NCBI RefSeq assembly: GCF_001625595.1
Contig: NZ_AUXT01000152.1
Location: forward strand, 1-64,000
Length of the DNA stretch: 64,000 nucleotides
From: Pseudoalteromonas luteoviolacea NCIMB 1942
Lineage (GTDB): Bacteria; Pseudomonadota; Gammaproteobacteria; Enterobacterales; Alteromonadaceae
Reading direction: 5' to 3'
Shown here: piece by piece, positions 1-9,764 of the stretch
Position numbering within the stretch: the first letter of the stretch is position 1
How the letters are laid out: each line of letters begins with the position of its first letter
Notes under the pieces: generated by a model
Database searches by the model: none
Seen by the model: the letters and a program-made list of their open reading frames with translations, nothing else
Told to the model about the DNA's origin: nothing
Made by a program: the position numbers and the translations under genes

Positions 1-150
1 CAAAGTGTGCTCGCACCCTGCACAAAATGTATAATTTGGTGTTCGTAAATGGCTTGCAGCAGTGGTGGTGTTTGGAGGTTCGGTTTACGTTGATTTACTC
101 AGAGGTTTAAATAGCGGCAACTTTTTATAGCGCCGCCAAAAACAGTCCAT
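1..150 (-). pseudogene. possible gene-start remnant at left edge
   Basis: Reading leftward from an ATG at 150, 21 codons (MDCFWRRYKKLPLFKPLSKS...) are followed by an in-frame TAA and then a further open stretch containing a CAGCEH motif that runs off the window. The residue mix looks protein-like on both sides of the stop, and the stop is consistent with CAA to TAA, the kind of lesion seen in neighbouring pseudogenes. No family is recognised and no convincing ribosome binding site is visible, so this may be chance. Confidence 0.2.
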
Positions 151-266
151 CCATCATTCACGTAAAGTGAGAAAGTATTAATTGTTAATTTAAATATTTA
201 CTAATTCATAAAGGGAACATGATTTATAAATTATTCAGCCATTTTAATAGCCATCACCCTAATTTT

Positions 267-551
267 TTATAATAAGTAATCTAGTTCCTTCGCTGTTTTA
301 GACGGGACAAATTCTGTGACTTGATACTCAGCAATACCCGTTTTAAAAAAGGGATCCTCACTTAAAACCGACTCCAACTGCTCTTTCGAGGTAGAAGTGG
401 CCAAAATCACCCCACCAGTTCTAGGCTCAGTACGACCAGACATTAAAAAAATACCATCGTCGTAACACTTGTCCAAATACTCAACATGTAATGGTAAATA
501 CTTATCAACTTCAGATAAACCAACTAAATAACTTAGTGTGACGATAAACAT
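267..551 (-). CDS. YciI family protein
   Basis: A 94-residue protein of the YCII (dimeric alpha-beta barrel) superfamily, a small ferredoxin-like fold whose members are mostly of unknown function, some proposed to be enzymes. The sequence starts MFIVTLSYL, has the family's central 'GGVILA' strand near residues 46-51, and the later 'EDPFFKTGIAEYQVTEF' stretch that matches the conserved C-terminal 'DPF...GL..Y.v..f' pattern. Length is normal for the family. An AAGGAA ribosome binding site lies just upstream of the ATG. It is a single gene, transcribed away from the iron-uptake-like genes to its right. The family call is firm; the substrate is unknown. Confidence 0.85.
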   Translation of the reverse strand: MFIVTLSYLVGLSEVDKYLPLHVEYLDKCYDDGIFLMSGRTEPRTGGVILATSTSKEQLESVLSEDPFFKTGIAEYQVTEFVPSKTAKELDYLL

Positions 552-796
552 GCCAGTTCCTTTTTATAATATTTGAGGTGCTATCAATGCTTGATCTAAA
601 TAGGTCCTCATTTAAGTAAATTTATGAATATTCCTATTTCGATTCTTTTAATAATGTATCAGCCAAAAAGAAGCCTGTATATAGGTACTCACATTTGCTT
701 ACAACTTGCTAAGTACTGGTGCTGTTAACTAAATGCAGCCAAAATGCGACAATTTGTCACATCCCATTCTAGGCACTCGTTACATATAATATGCAA

Positions 797-822
797 ATTA
801 TCCTCAATATGATAATAATAAT
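797..822. promoter_or_regulatory. candidate Fur-type operator
   Basis: An inverted pair ATTATC (797-802) and GATAAT (811-816), followed by a further AATAAT, lies directly before the PepSY start codon. GATAAT hexamer arrays are the classic Fur recognition pattern. The downstream PepSY gene and TonB-dependent receptor would fit iron control. Only sequence resemblance supports this. Confidence 0.35.
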
Positions 823-2232
823 ATGCTTAAACGGCTACTCAAATGGCATAGGCGAATAGCCATTTTTTGCCCAGTACCTTTCGTAATTTGGGCTCTTTCT
901 GGTTTACTGCACCCTATTATGTAGCAATTTGAGAAAGCGCCAAGAATCAATGCAGCGCGTGTTCAGGTTAATACGCAATATTTACAAAATTATGCACAAT
1001 TACAAGACCTTCTGAATAAAGCACGTATTGAACGTTTTAGTCATGCAACCCTAGTACAATATGACGGGAGCTATTACTATCAAATTAGGGAGGTTAAGTT
1101 TAACGAGTTACTGGTCCACTATTTGCCCATTGATGGGCATGTGTCGAGTCTAACTGACCATCAATATGCTCAATCTCTAGCGAGTAAATGGTCTGAAGCA
1201 AATATAGTTGAATCAAGTTTAGTCCTGCCTACCCCGAAATAAACCGAGTTCTGCCGGTATACCGTTTTACCATTGGACAATGGCAACCTCTTATACATCG
1301 ATACTCTTGGCAAAAGAATTACCGCACACAATACACCTATGCGCGAATCTCTGTCTTATTGGTTTAAGCAACTACATAAATGGCAGTTTATAGGTGATCG
1401 TAATAGTATTGTACGGATTATCCCAATGCTGTTGATAAGTGGTGCCCTATTCGTCATGGCACTACTGGGGCTTATAGCGTATAGCCTACTTTGGCCACGC
1501 ATTAAATCTACACGTGTAAATAATCATGCAATTCACCGAGGAGCCAGTTTAACTCTAAGCTTATTTTTATTGGGCTTTTCTACAAGTAGTATGCACATTC
1601 TAATCGATAAGTTTTACCCTCAATCGTTTAGGCAAGGCGTACCAAACAATACGTTAGATACGCAAGCTTTGACACATGACCCTATATAAGCTCTTGCGTT
1701 AGCAAATGGCGATAACTTTCAGCTTGTCACAATTAATGGAAAAATTTATAGCCAAGTCGTTACCTTTAGCAAAAGCAGAATGCAGTTTTCATATTGGCAA
1801 GATGCACCAGAAAATGTAACTAACCAACTCCTCGCTGAACAAGTTTTGTATACTCAATGAGATGTAAAAGGCCAAGTATTTCACGTTGAAAAGGTTGATA
1901 AATTTGGGCCAACTTATGGCTTTATCAACAAGCGTCTACCCGTTATCCAGCTCAGATTTGAGCAAAACCCAAGCACACTTTACAGCGTCGAACCTCACAC
2001 TGGTTATATCGCAGCAGTAGACGATATATGGCAAAATGCTCGTAGCTGGCACTTTGGTTACTTGCACAAATATCATTTTTTAAACCCTATCGGCAAAGGT
2101 CTTCGCGACAGTGTTATCGCAATAATTTGTCTTGGGCTAGTATCCGTTGCAATACTAGACACTAGCATATATTTTGCTAGAACAGTTCGCCAGCGTCGGG
2201 CCAAAAAGCAACGTGACTTAAATAACAACTAA
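823..2232 (+). pseudogene. PepSY-associated transmembrane protein, four in-frame stops
   Basis: Reading one frame from the ATG at 823 gives 469 codons of continuous protein-like sequence interrupted only by TAG (922-924), TAA (1240-1242), TAA (1687-1689) and TGA (1858-1860). There is no frameshift. The start MLKRLLKWHRRIAIF followed by a hydrophobic helix is typical of PepSY_TM proteins. Further helices lie near 1420-1490, 1550-1600 and 2100-2170, and a 'LHKWQF' and a 'FGYLHKYHFL' histidine motif are kept. Such proteins sit in the inner membrane and often accompany TonB receptors, where some act in ferric-siderophore reduction. It lies 29 bases before the intact receptor and was probably its operon partner. 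As written it cannot make full-length protein. Confidence 0.85.
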
Positions 2233-2261
2233 TTACTAAAAATAACTAAGGAACAAGCATA

Positions 2262-4361
2262 ATGAAATCAGGCTTTTCTTATTCACTGATTACTATTGCA
2301 CTTTTACAAGCTGATATTGCCGTTGCACAACAAGGTGCAGCTGATGGTATTGAGCAAATTATTGTCACAGCAAGTCGTACATCCAAAGCGAATACAGATT
2401 TGGCACTCAGTGTTGGTAGCGTATCAGAAGATGTAATAAGAAATGATAATGCACAGCATGTCTCAGAATCTTTGGAAACAATTTCGGGCGTATTATTAAA
2501 CCAACTTTCTGGCGGACAAGGACACAATGCAGCGATCCGTATGCCCATAAACTATGGCGGCTATACCCTTTACCTTCAGGACAACGTTCCACTGCAATCT
2601 GCTGCATTCTATAATCACAATGCGCTTTGGTGGGCTAGCACTAACTCGTCAACGTCGAAGTTAGAAGTCATCAAAGGTGCTGGTACCAGTCTATACGGCT
2701 CAGGAGCGGTTGCTGCAACGGTAAACGTACTTTCAACATCAGTTAATACCAGCAGTAATGAACTAGCCACCACATTTGGAGAAAATGGCTACCAGAAATT
2801 TAATGGTGCTCTAGTTCATAAAATGTCCGATAATAATGGCGTTAGATTCTCAGCGGCACACCTAGACAATGAAGGCTGGCGAACACACAGTAGCGTAAAA
2901 AAGTCAGAGTTTAATATACTTCATGAATTGACCATTGATGACAAGCAAAGTCTTAAAACAAGCTTAATTGCATCAACACTCGACCAACAAATGCTTGATG
3001 CATTAAACAGTGAAGAGTTTGCGGCTGATCCTACACAATCCGGCCTATCACAAAATGTCCTAGATATTGACCCCCGTCGAGACACAAATTACGCGCGCTT
3101 GAGCTCTGAATACCAGTATGAGAGCCAAGATTTTTATGCCTCTGTCATTCCCTATCTACGCTACAGAAGTAATGATTATATCGCTACTTGGCAACCAAAT
3201 ATGCCCAATGTCGAGTCGAGTGTTAGAACAATTGGTTTGTTAGCTTTAAGTAACTTTGAACATAGTAGTGACTTTGAAACCACGGTAGGTATTGATTTAG
3301 AACGCTCTGAAGGTGAGGCTTACTCGTACCAGCCAACCACTCTCACTACATCTGGTCGTTCAAGTAAAACTTTTCCCGAAGGACATATTTTCTATAATGA
3401 TACCACCCGTTATACAGGTATTTCTCCGTATGTTCAGCACATTGGTCATCTTAGTGATCTGTTAAGTTACGCGGTAGGGCTGCGCTATGATCATAACGAA
3501 TATGATTTTGACAACCACTTACCAGCATATGACGACGACGGTTTTAACAACCGTTCAATACCTAGCCGCAGTGACACATTTAAACACTTTAGTCCTAAAG
3601 CCAGTTTAAATTACAAACTCCAGGACAATGCCAGTGTATATGTGCGCTATGCAAGTGCTATTCGCCTGCCAACCGCATCAGAGATGTATCACCTTAAGAC
3701 CAAGGAAACCAGCTCTCAACTGGACTCACTAAATGAAGAAACATCCGACACCTATGAGATTGGTTACAAAGCCAACTTAGACAAACTCTCGGTTGAGGTC
3801 GCCTATTATGTGATGGATGTTAAAGACGCTATTGTTACTGCCTATGATAATCTAGGTGCTAGCTACAGAACCAATGCAGGTGAAGTGAAGCATCAAGGTT
3901 TCGAGTTTGGTGCAAACTATACCTTTAACCCTCACTGGTCCTTAGCATTAGCTTACAGCCAATCAAACCATGAGTTTGGGCACTATATTCAAGATCAAAA
4001 CCGACAAGATAGAGACGAAAGGGAACTAACTGATAATAGCTTGCAAATGGCACCAGAATATGTCGCAAATTTAAGAGTAAATCACAACAGCTCGTTACTT
4101 GAAGGGCTACAAATCACAGCTGAGCTCAAAAGTATCGGCGATTACTGGATGGATGCCGAGAACTCCGCAAAGTACGACGGATACACGATTGCAAACTTGA
4201 AAGTAAACTATCAATTGTCAGAAGCACTCAAGCTCCATGTGCGCCTTGCTAATGTGGCAGACAAAAAATACGCGCTTCAAGCTGAAAAGCGCTACGGTAG
4301 AGAGCGAATTCAACCCGGTGCGCCAAGAACTGCTTATGTAGGGTTAAGTTACACTTTCTAA
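2262..4361 (+). CDS. TonB-dependent outer membrane receptor
   Basis: A 699-residue TonB-dependent receptor. A signal peptide (residues 1 to about 22, ending DIAVA) is followed by a TonB-box-like 'EQIIVTA' near residue 30, a plug domain to about residue 150 ('LETISGVLLNQ', 'VIKGAGTSLYGSGAVAATVNVLS'-type plug ending), and a beta-barrel ending in the outer-membrane signature 'YVGLSYTF' with terminal Phe. Length is normal. A PepSY protein gene, now broken, lies just upstream in the same direction, and a Fur-like site precedes both, so a ferric-siderophore or other iron-chelate ligand is the likely substrate. The exact ligand cannot be read from the sequence. Confidence 0.92.
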   Translation: MKSGFSYSLITIALLQADIAVAQQGAADGIEQIIVTASRTSKANTDLALSVGSVSEDVIRNDNAQHVSESLETISGVLLNQLSGGQGHNAAIRMPINYGGYTLYLQDNVPLQSAAFYNHNALWWASTNSSTSKLEVIKGAGTSLYGSGAVAATVNVLSTSVNTSSNELATTFGENGYQKFNGALVHKMSDNNGVRFSAAHLDNEGWRTHSSVKKSEFNILHELTIDDKQSLKTSLIASTLDQQMLDALNSEEFAADPTQSGLSQNVLDIDPRRDTNYARLSSEYQYESQDFYASVIPYLRYRSNDYIATWQPNMPNVESSVRTIGLLALSNFEHSSDFETTVGIDLERSEGEAYSYQPTTLTTSGRSSKTFPEGHIFYNDTTRYTGISPYVQHIGHLSDLLSYAVGLRYDHNEYDFDNHLPAYDDDGFNNRSIPSRSDTFKHFSPKASLNYKLQDNASVYVRYASAIRLPTASEMYHLKTKETSSQLDSLNEETSDTYEIGYKANLDKLSVEVAYYVMDVKDAIVTAYDNLGASYRTNAGEVKHQGFEFGANYTFNPHWSLALAYSQSNHEFGHYIQDQNRQDRDERELTDNSLQMAPEYVANLRVNHNSSLLEGLQITAELKSIGDYWMDAENSAKYDGYTIANLKVNYQLSEALKLHVRLANVADKKYALQAEKRYGRERIQPGAPRTAYVGLSYTF

Positions 4362-4520
4362 TCCGTATAAGGGGTTAACCATTAATAAACTGTGATGTCG
4401 CCACATCAAGTGTGATATCACGGTTCTTTGTTCAACTTCCTTAGTTTATCGCAACAACTTAAAAACTGCCTTTTGGCTTATTGTCGTCATCAAATCGCCA
4501 TTAATTTCGTGCTTTAATTA

Positions 4521-4534
4521 CTGGTATAGACCAG
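4521..4534. promoter_or_regulatory. GntR/HutC-type operator before phnW
   Basis: CTGGTATAGACCAG is a near-perfect palindrome with arms CTGGT/ACCAG, ending 13 bases before the phnW ATG. The TGGTnTAGACCA form is the well-known half-site pair of the HutC (UTRA) branch of GntR regulators (for example DasR/NagR sites). A regulator of that branch, phnR, is encoded at 9.8 kb, and a matching site lies at 12893-12904. Assignment to PhnR is inference. Confidence 0.6.
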
Positions 4535-4547
4535 AAAGAGAAGCATC

Positions 4548-5637
4548 ATGAACAACGATTAATTACTATTAACCCCTGGCCCATTGTCTACGTCAGATAG
4601 TGTAAAAGAAGCCATGCTAAAAGATTGGTGTTTGGGATGACGATTATAACTTAGACATCGTGCAGGCCATTCGTAGCGAATTATGCAAACTTGCTACTAG
4701 CAGTACTGAATACACTGCGACTTTAATGCAAGGAAGTGGAACAAGCAGTGTCGAATCGGCCATAGGTACTCTTATTCCCAATAGCGGCAAACTACTCGTT
4801 ATTAATAATGGGGCCTATGGTGCGCGTATACTTGAAATTGCACAATACCTTAATATCGCTTGTTAGCGCTAAATTATTCTGAGACGCAGCAACCAGAGAT
4901 AAAAGATGTCAATGAGGCACTACTTTCAGACCCGACTATCACACATGTTGCTATGGTACATTGTGAAACCACAACCGGTATTTTGAATCCCGCAAAAGAG
5001 ATTGCAGCTGTCGTAAATAGACACAAGAAAGTCATGATACTAGACGCAATGAGTAGCTTTGGTGGGATCCCTTTTGATATTGCAGATTGGAAAATTGACG
5101 TATTGATAAGCTCCGCCAATAAATGTATTCAGGGAGTGCCCGGGTTTAGCTTTGTCATTGCAAAAAAGTACTTATGCACAACGCTAAAGATAATGCTCGT
5201 TCACTATCCCTCGATTTATACGCACAGTGGCAAACCATGGAACAAAATCAAGGGAAGTGGCGTTTCACCTCACCGACCCATGTTGTCAGAGCGTTTGCCC
5301 AAGCATTAATCGAGCTCAAACAAGAAGGCGGTATTTCAGCGCGCTATCAGCGCTATGAAAAAAACAAGTGCTTCTCGTTAATGGCATGCAAGCACTCGGG
5401 TTTGAGGCTTTATTGCCACAAGCGCTACAATCACCAATAATCACCTCTTTTTATTCACCTGTATCACCAGAATATGACTTCAAACGCTTTTATCAGCAAT
5501 TAAAGTCTCTAGGGTTTGTAATTTACCCAGGCAAGGTTACCAATGCAGATTGCTTTCGCATTGGTAACATCGGTGAAGTAACCCCCCAAGACATCAAAAA
5601 TTTACTAGAGGCTGTTGCTCAGGCAAAGTATTGGTAA
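4548..5637 (+). pseudogene. phnW: 2-aminoethylphosphonate-pyruvate transaminase (degraded)
   Basis: Remains of PhnW, the PLP-dependent transaminase that turns 2-aminoethylphosphonate plus pyruvate into phosphonoacetaldehyde plus alanine in the cytoplasm. Pieces in three frames join into one PhnW: 'LLLTPGPLSTSDSVKEAML', '[18 protein letters not shown]', '[12 protein letters not shown]', '[17 protein letters not shown]', '[13 protein letters not shown]', the PLP-lysine region '[17 protein letters not shown]', '[13 protein letters not shown]' and 'LYPGK'-like '[16 protein letters not shown]'. Lesions seen: an in-frame TAA at codon 5 (4560-4562), a small deletion near 4635, loss of one T near 4862 (TGTTAG for TGTTTAG), and shifts near 5175 and 5370. 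It is not functional as written. A GntR-type operator precedes it. Confidence 0.9.
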
Positions 5638-5730
5638 AAGAAAAATATTTATTTACGCAGTGCATAGCCAATTTTGCACTGCGCTTTTGTGATATGTGTC
5701 TGAAACATTGTCTAAAACTAATCGACAAAT

Positions 5731-6469
5731 CTATTTAAATTTGAAGTTCAATTGCACTTCTAGCCGTTTCCCATTCAGTACATTTCCATTTTCATCAAGT
5801 TGCACTCAATACTCCCATTTCACCAGCGCCGCCTTTGCTTCTTTGTCAAAAACACCAATGGGCACTGATTCAGTCACATCAATATTTATTGGAAAGCCTT
5901 ACTTATTTAAGTCGAACACAAGTTGAACATGCCCTTCTATTTTAGCTTGGGCCGCGTGTGCGGGATATTTAGGCGCTATGCGTATAACATGTTTTGCCAC
6001 TACCTGCTTGTCTGGCTGCATCTATTGCAGTAACTGATCGGCAGTTTTATCAAGCTGACTGCCAAGATATGCGTAATAGACTTTAAGTTGCTGCTTAGCC
6101 TGCCTGATCGTAGTTGCGCAACTTGATGTGTATTTCGAGTAGACTCTCCATCGCTTTTTTGAGGTGTTTAGCATTGAGCTCTTTTGAATCAACCGCACGG
6201 TTCAAATACGTTATTGCTTGTTTTAGCATCTGATTCTGAAATGAAATACTGCCAATATAGTAATCAACCACAACCAGAACGTATGAGTCTACAGGTTGAA
6301 TACTCTTCAGGGTTTCAATTGCTTTATCAATATTTCCAGCATTAACGTAGTCGAATGCTTCAATCACTTTTGTCTTCATTTTACTATGACAAGCATAAGT
6401 AAATTGCTCTGACAGGCAACTTGGTTCAGCAACAGGTTCTTGTGGTTTTACTCTTATTACTCTTGTCAT
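5731..6469 (-). pseudogene. TonB-like protein with TPR-like N-terminus, broken
   Basis: Read on the minus strand, an N-terminal 124-codon piece (helical, TPR-like: 'AIETLKSIQP', 'QAITYLNRAVDSKELNAKHL') ends in a stop at 6095. After a +1 shift the frame goes on as 'AKQQLKVYYAYLGSQLDKTADQLLQ', stop, 'RIAPKYPAHAAQAKIEGHV', 'LVFDLNK', stop, 'GFPINIDVTESVPIGVFDKEA', 'ALVKWEY', stop, and a final strand ending 'LNFKFK'. The 'YP..A..A.IEGHV.L.F' to 'A..AL.KWEY' pattern is the TonB C-terminal energy-transducing domain. Three in-frame stops plus a frameshift mean it is dead. It may once have energised one of the nearby TonB-dependent receptors. Confidence 0.75.
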
Positions 6470-6588
6470 ACCATCAGTGTCATATTTAGTTGATCACCTT
6501 CCTCAGGCTTTTTAGCTGGGAGTTTACCAACCATTTCAGTCAAATGTCACTTAATCCTCGTGACATCTGATGGTCCTCTTTTTCGCCT

Positions 6589-8223
6589 TTAAACTCGAAA
6601 TCCTTCCACAACTAACCCTAACTCTTGGCTAGCGCTGCGCAGCGCTTTACTTGTATCTGTTAGCGACTGAGTGGCATCTAATGACAGATTTGTCGAGTCA
6701 GATAAATCAGTTATACGCCGATTTACTTCTTGAGCCGCATGAGATTGCTCTTGCGTCGCACGTGCAATCTGACTGTTCATCTGCGAAATCACTTCGATTA
6801 AGCGTTCAATCTCAGTCAAAGCGGTATCCGCTTCTTTAGCTTGCTGTACTGACTCTTTTGAGGTTGCTTGACTTTGTTGAACAGCAATAACCGCCGCTTG
6901 CGCTCCCTGTTGCAAACGCTCAATCATAGATTGAATTTCATCGGTGCTCTCACTGGTTCGACTTGCAAGCGTTCTGACTTCGTCAGCGACAACCGCAAAC
7001 CCTCTTCCCTGCTCTCCAGCTCGGGCTGCTTCTATTGCTGCGTTCAAAGCCAATAGGTTTGTTTGTTCTGAAATGCCTCGAATAACATCTAGCACAGAGC
7101 CTATGTTATTACTTTCCTCAGCCAATGAACTGGTCACCTCATTTACTTGCTGGATGTTTGAAGAAAGACTCTCAATCGTACCAATTGTCTTTGCAAGCGT
7201 ATTTTTACCTGATGTACTGTTTTTCATCGCATCGCTTGCAGCTCGCTCAGCAGCTTCAGCATTGTTGTTTATCTCTTGTATCTGCATACTCATTTGTTCA
7301 ACTGCAGTAGCAACTTGTCGACTGTTGTCATTTTGCATTTCGATGAAATTTAAATTACCGCGCCCTGCCTGGTCCACCTCATGGGCAAGATTTTTTACAC
7401 TGTCGCTGTTGCCTGCAACTTTCAAAATTGAACTGCGCATTCTTTCTGTGTAAGCATTAAAGTGCTTCGTCAGTTTAGCGACTTCATCTTTACCGTACTC
7501 ATCTAGACGCAAAGTCAAATCACCATCGCCATTTGCGATACGTTTCATGGTATTTGCGGTTTCTCTAATAGGATGCAAAATACTTTTTGAAATGAGTATA
7601 CTCAAACTTATTGATAGAATAATAATCACACCAAAATCGACGAGCAGGTCATTTCTTTGTGATTGATATTCTGCATAGATTGTATCCAAATACACGCCTG
7701 AACCTACGATCCACTGCCATGGTTCAAAACCTTTCACAAAGGAGATTTTCTCAACAGGCTGTTGCGCGCCAGGTTTTGGCCATTTGTATGGTACAAATCC
7801 GCCGTTTTGCCGTTTCACTACATTAACCATATCCACAAAGAGCGCTTTACCATCAGGGTCTTTTACACCGGTAAGTGACTTGCCGTTCAGGTTTGGCTTA
7901 AAAGGATGCATCACCATCGCGGGCTGATAGTCATTTACCCAAAAGTAATTATTATCTTCATACCGTAAGCTCGCTAATGTATTTAATGCACTTTGGCGCG
8001 CCTCTGATTCTGATAAAGTGCCATTTTGCTGTAGTTGATAAAAGTGGCGCAAAATACTATGGGCACTTTCAACCAAGCTTTGTGTTTTTTCATATTGTTG
8101 TGATTCCAGTGCAGCATATTGACGCTGCAAAGTAAGAATATTTTGGACCACCAAAGCGGCAATCACTGTCCCAATTAAAATCGTGAGACGTTGATAAATA
8201 CTACATTGCCTTAACGTTCGCAT
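6589..8223 (-). CDS. methyl-accepting chemotaxis protein, single Cache sensor
   Basis: A 544-residue inner-membrane chemoreceptor. A first membrane helix at about residues 12-32 is followed by a periplasmic sCache_2 sensor (about 35-190, with '[16 protein letters not shown]', '[16 protein letters not shown]' and '[16 protein letters not shown]'), a second helix (about 193-215), a HAMP domain and a long cytoplasmic signalling coiled coil. The kinase-contact tip '[20 protein letters not shown]' followed by '[10 protein letters not shown]' lies near residues 390-420. sCache_2 receptors usually sense small organic acids. It stands alone with its own start ATG at 8223 and lies inside the decayed phosphonate region, but nothing ties it to phosphonate sensing. 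Confidence 0.93.
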   Translation of the reverse strand: MRTLRQCSIYQRLTILIGTVIAALVVQNILTLQRQYAALESQQYEKTQSLVESAHSILRHFYQLQQNGTLSESEARQSALNTLASLRYEDNNYFWVNDYQPAMVMHPFKPNLNGKSLTGVKDPDGKALFVDMVNVVKRQNGGFVPYKWPKPGAQQPVEKISFVKGFEPWQWIVGSGVYLDTIYAEYQSQRNDLLVDFGVIIILSISLSILISKSILHPIRETANTMKRIANGDGDLTLRLDEYGKDEVAKLTKHFNAYTERMRSSILKVAGNSDSVKNLAHEVDQAGRGNLNFIEMQNDNSRQVATAVEQMSMQIQEINNNAEAAERAASDAMKNSTSGKNTLAKTIGTIESLSSNIQQVNEVTSSLAEESNNIGSVLDVIRGISEQTNLLALNAAIEAARAGEQGRGFAVVADEVRTLASRTSESTDEIQSMIERLQQGAQAAVIAVQQSQATSKESVQQAKEADTALTEIERLIEVISQMNSQIARATQEQSHAAQEVNRRITDLSDSTNLSLDATQSLTDTSKALRSASQELGLVVEGFRV

Positions 8224-8551
8224 AAGTTGTTCCTTCTAGCATACATATTGAACCTTAAATATAGACACGTAGAAACTGTTCGCCAGTGAAAATAAAATTC
8301 ATTTAAAACAAACAGATAGAAATCATATATAACTTTGTGAAAGCAATTAGCCATTAGTCTAGAATTTGGTGATTTTTTATATTTCCACTTACTAGAGTCA
8401 AATTATAATTAAGGGCAGACATGGGTTATTGGCTTTAATACCGGATAAAAGCAGATTGCTTAATAACATGATGTCAAAAATTAGCATCGTTTTTCTCAAA
8501 GAGATCAGCTAGCATAGCTCTGGTTAAATAATAATTAAAATAGAGGAAATC
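8224..8551. other. intergenic region between divergent chemoreceptor and permease genes
   Basis: AT-rich spacer of 328 bases holding the two divergent promoters. I see no reading frame with coding character, no GGTnTAGACC site and no strong hairpin. Confidence 0.5.
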
Positions 8552-9715
8552 ATGATCCAAGATGGATTCTCATTTATCGCATTTTTGATGTTCTTTTCAG
8601 GTCTAGTCATTTGGTATGAAAATAAATATAAAGACGGTCGTTTTTTTAAATATGTCCCAGCAGTTATTATTATATATTTCTCAGCGATGGTGATGTCCAC
8701 TTTGGGTGTTTGGGAAATGACAGATTCCGTGAAACAAGCACGCGGTGAAGTTAGAAACGCTATTTTACCAGCAATGATTTTTCTCATGTTATTGAGAGCA
8801 GACTTAAGAGACATAGTTAAACTCGGACCTAAGCTACTGGGAACATTTTTTGCTGCGACACTCAGCATCATACTTGGCTTTATAATCTCATTCGCTCTGT
8901 TCCAAAGTTACTTAAACGATAACGCTGCGCTTACCTTTGGCGCACTTGCAGGAAGCTGGATTGGCGGCACCCAGAATATGGTGGCAGTCCAACAAGCACT
9001 TGGCCTCAACGATGCAGGCATGGGATATACGCTACTAATAGACTCAATTGACTACGCAATGTGGATTATGTTTTTGCTTGCACTAGTGCCCTTTGCCCAC
9101 AAATTTAACGATTGGACAAAAGCAGATACCAGTACCTTAGACGACCTGCAAGAAAAACTGACCCTTTCAAACGACCAAATTCGTAAAGAAACGACTTTTC
9201 CAGATATGATGTTGTTACTCGGCTGTGCTTTTGGTTTATCGGCACTTGCAAATTATGCATCTGGGCTGTTGCCACAAAATGCAGTGCTGACCAGCACGAC
9301 TTGGAGTATCATGATAGTCACCTTTGTTGGCGTAATCTGTGCGATGACGCCACTTGGTAAAATTCCTGGGTCGCCCCAACTATCAAACGTTTTACTGTAT
9401 ACTTTGGTTGCACTAATAGCTGCCAACGCTAATTTTGCAGAGCTGACACAGGCGCCTGCATACATACTGGCGGGCTTTGTAATTCTGCTTATTCATGGTC
9501 TCATTCTTACCACCATCGCTAAACTCTTTAAATTAGACCTATTCACCTGTGGTATTGCTTCGCTGGCGAATATCGGGGGCGTTGCATCCTCGCCAGTACT
9601 CGCAGCAGCTTATAGTCAGACACTAGTACCTGTTGCCATTCTCATGGCGTTAATGGGGGTAATCATAGGTACAGGTGGCGGGATCGGCGTCGCTTTGTTA
9701 TTACAAGCAATGTAA
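8552..9715 (+). CDS. DUF819 family membrane protein (YjcL-like)
   Basis: A 387-residue protein with about ten hydrophobic helices belonging to the DUF819 (YjcL) family, a set of inner-membrane proteins that resemble secondary carriers of the CPA/AT type. Conserved features are visible: 'LPAMIFLMLLRADLRDI' near residue 74, 'FGALAGSWIGGTQNMVAVQQ' near 130-149 and the Gly-rich 'ASLANIGGVASSPVLAAAY' to 'IIGTGGGIGVALL' at the C-terminus. The start is supported by AGAGGAAATC before the ATG. It is a single gene ended by a strong hairpin at 9730-9755. The transported compound is unknown; position beside phnR makes a phosphonate or amino-compound permease conceivable but unproven. Confidence 0.88.
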   Translation: MIQDGFSFIAFLMFFSGLVIWYENKYKDGRFFKYVPAVIIIYFSAMVMSTLGVWEMTDSVKQARGEVRNAILPAMIFLMLLRADLRDIVKLGPKLLGTFFAATLSIILGFIISFALFQSYLNDNAALTFGALAGSWIGGTQNMVAVQQALGLNDAGMGYTLLIDSIDYAMWIMFLLALVPFAHKFNDWTKADTSTLDDLQEKLTLSNDQIRKETTFPDMMLLLGCAFGLSALANYASGLLPQNAVLTSTTWSIMIVTFVGVICAMTPLGKIPGSPQLSNVLLYTLVALIAANANFAELTQAPAYILAGFVILLIHGLILTTIAKLFKLDLFTCGIASLANIGGVASSPVLAAAYSQTLVPVAILMALMGVIIGTGGGIGVALLLQAM

Positions 9716-9729
9716 AATTTCACTCACAA

Positions 9730-9755
9730 TGACGCGGTAGTGCGCTATCGCGTCA
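9730..9755. terminator. hairpin between convergent DUF819 gene and phnR
   Basis: TGACGCG / CGCGTCA arms extended by TAG/CTA with a short loop, placed in the 49-base gap between two convergent genes. It can serve both strands although the T-tracts are weak. Confidence 0.6.
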
Positions 9756-9764
9756 CCTCTCACT

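Noticed and set aside
823-2232. Programmed readthrough or stop-codon reassignment to explain the in-frame stops
   Set aside because: All three stop codons appear in broken frames, while intact genes throughout end normally at the same codons, and no recoding element is seen.
5696-5926. Plus-strand open frame opposite the TonB-like pseudogene
   Set aside because: It is the antisense of the TonB C-terminal domain; the minus strand carries the recognisable motif.
6944-7453. 169-codon plus-strand frame inside the chemoreceptor gene
   Set aside because: Antisense shadow of a well-supported chemoreceptor signalling domain, with no ribosome binding site.
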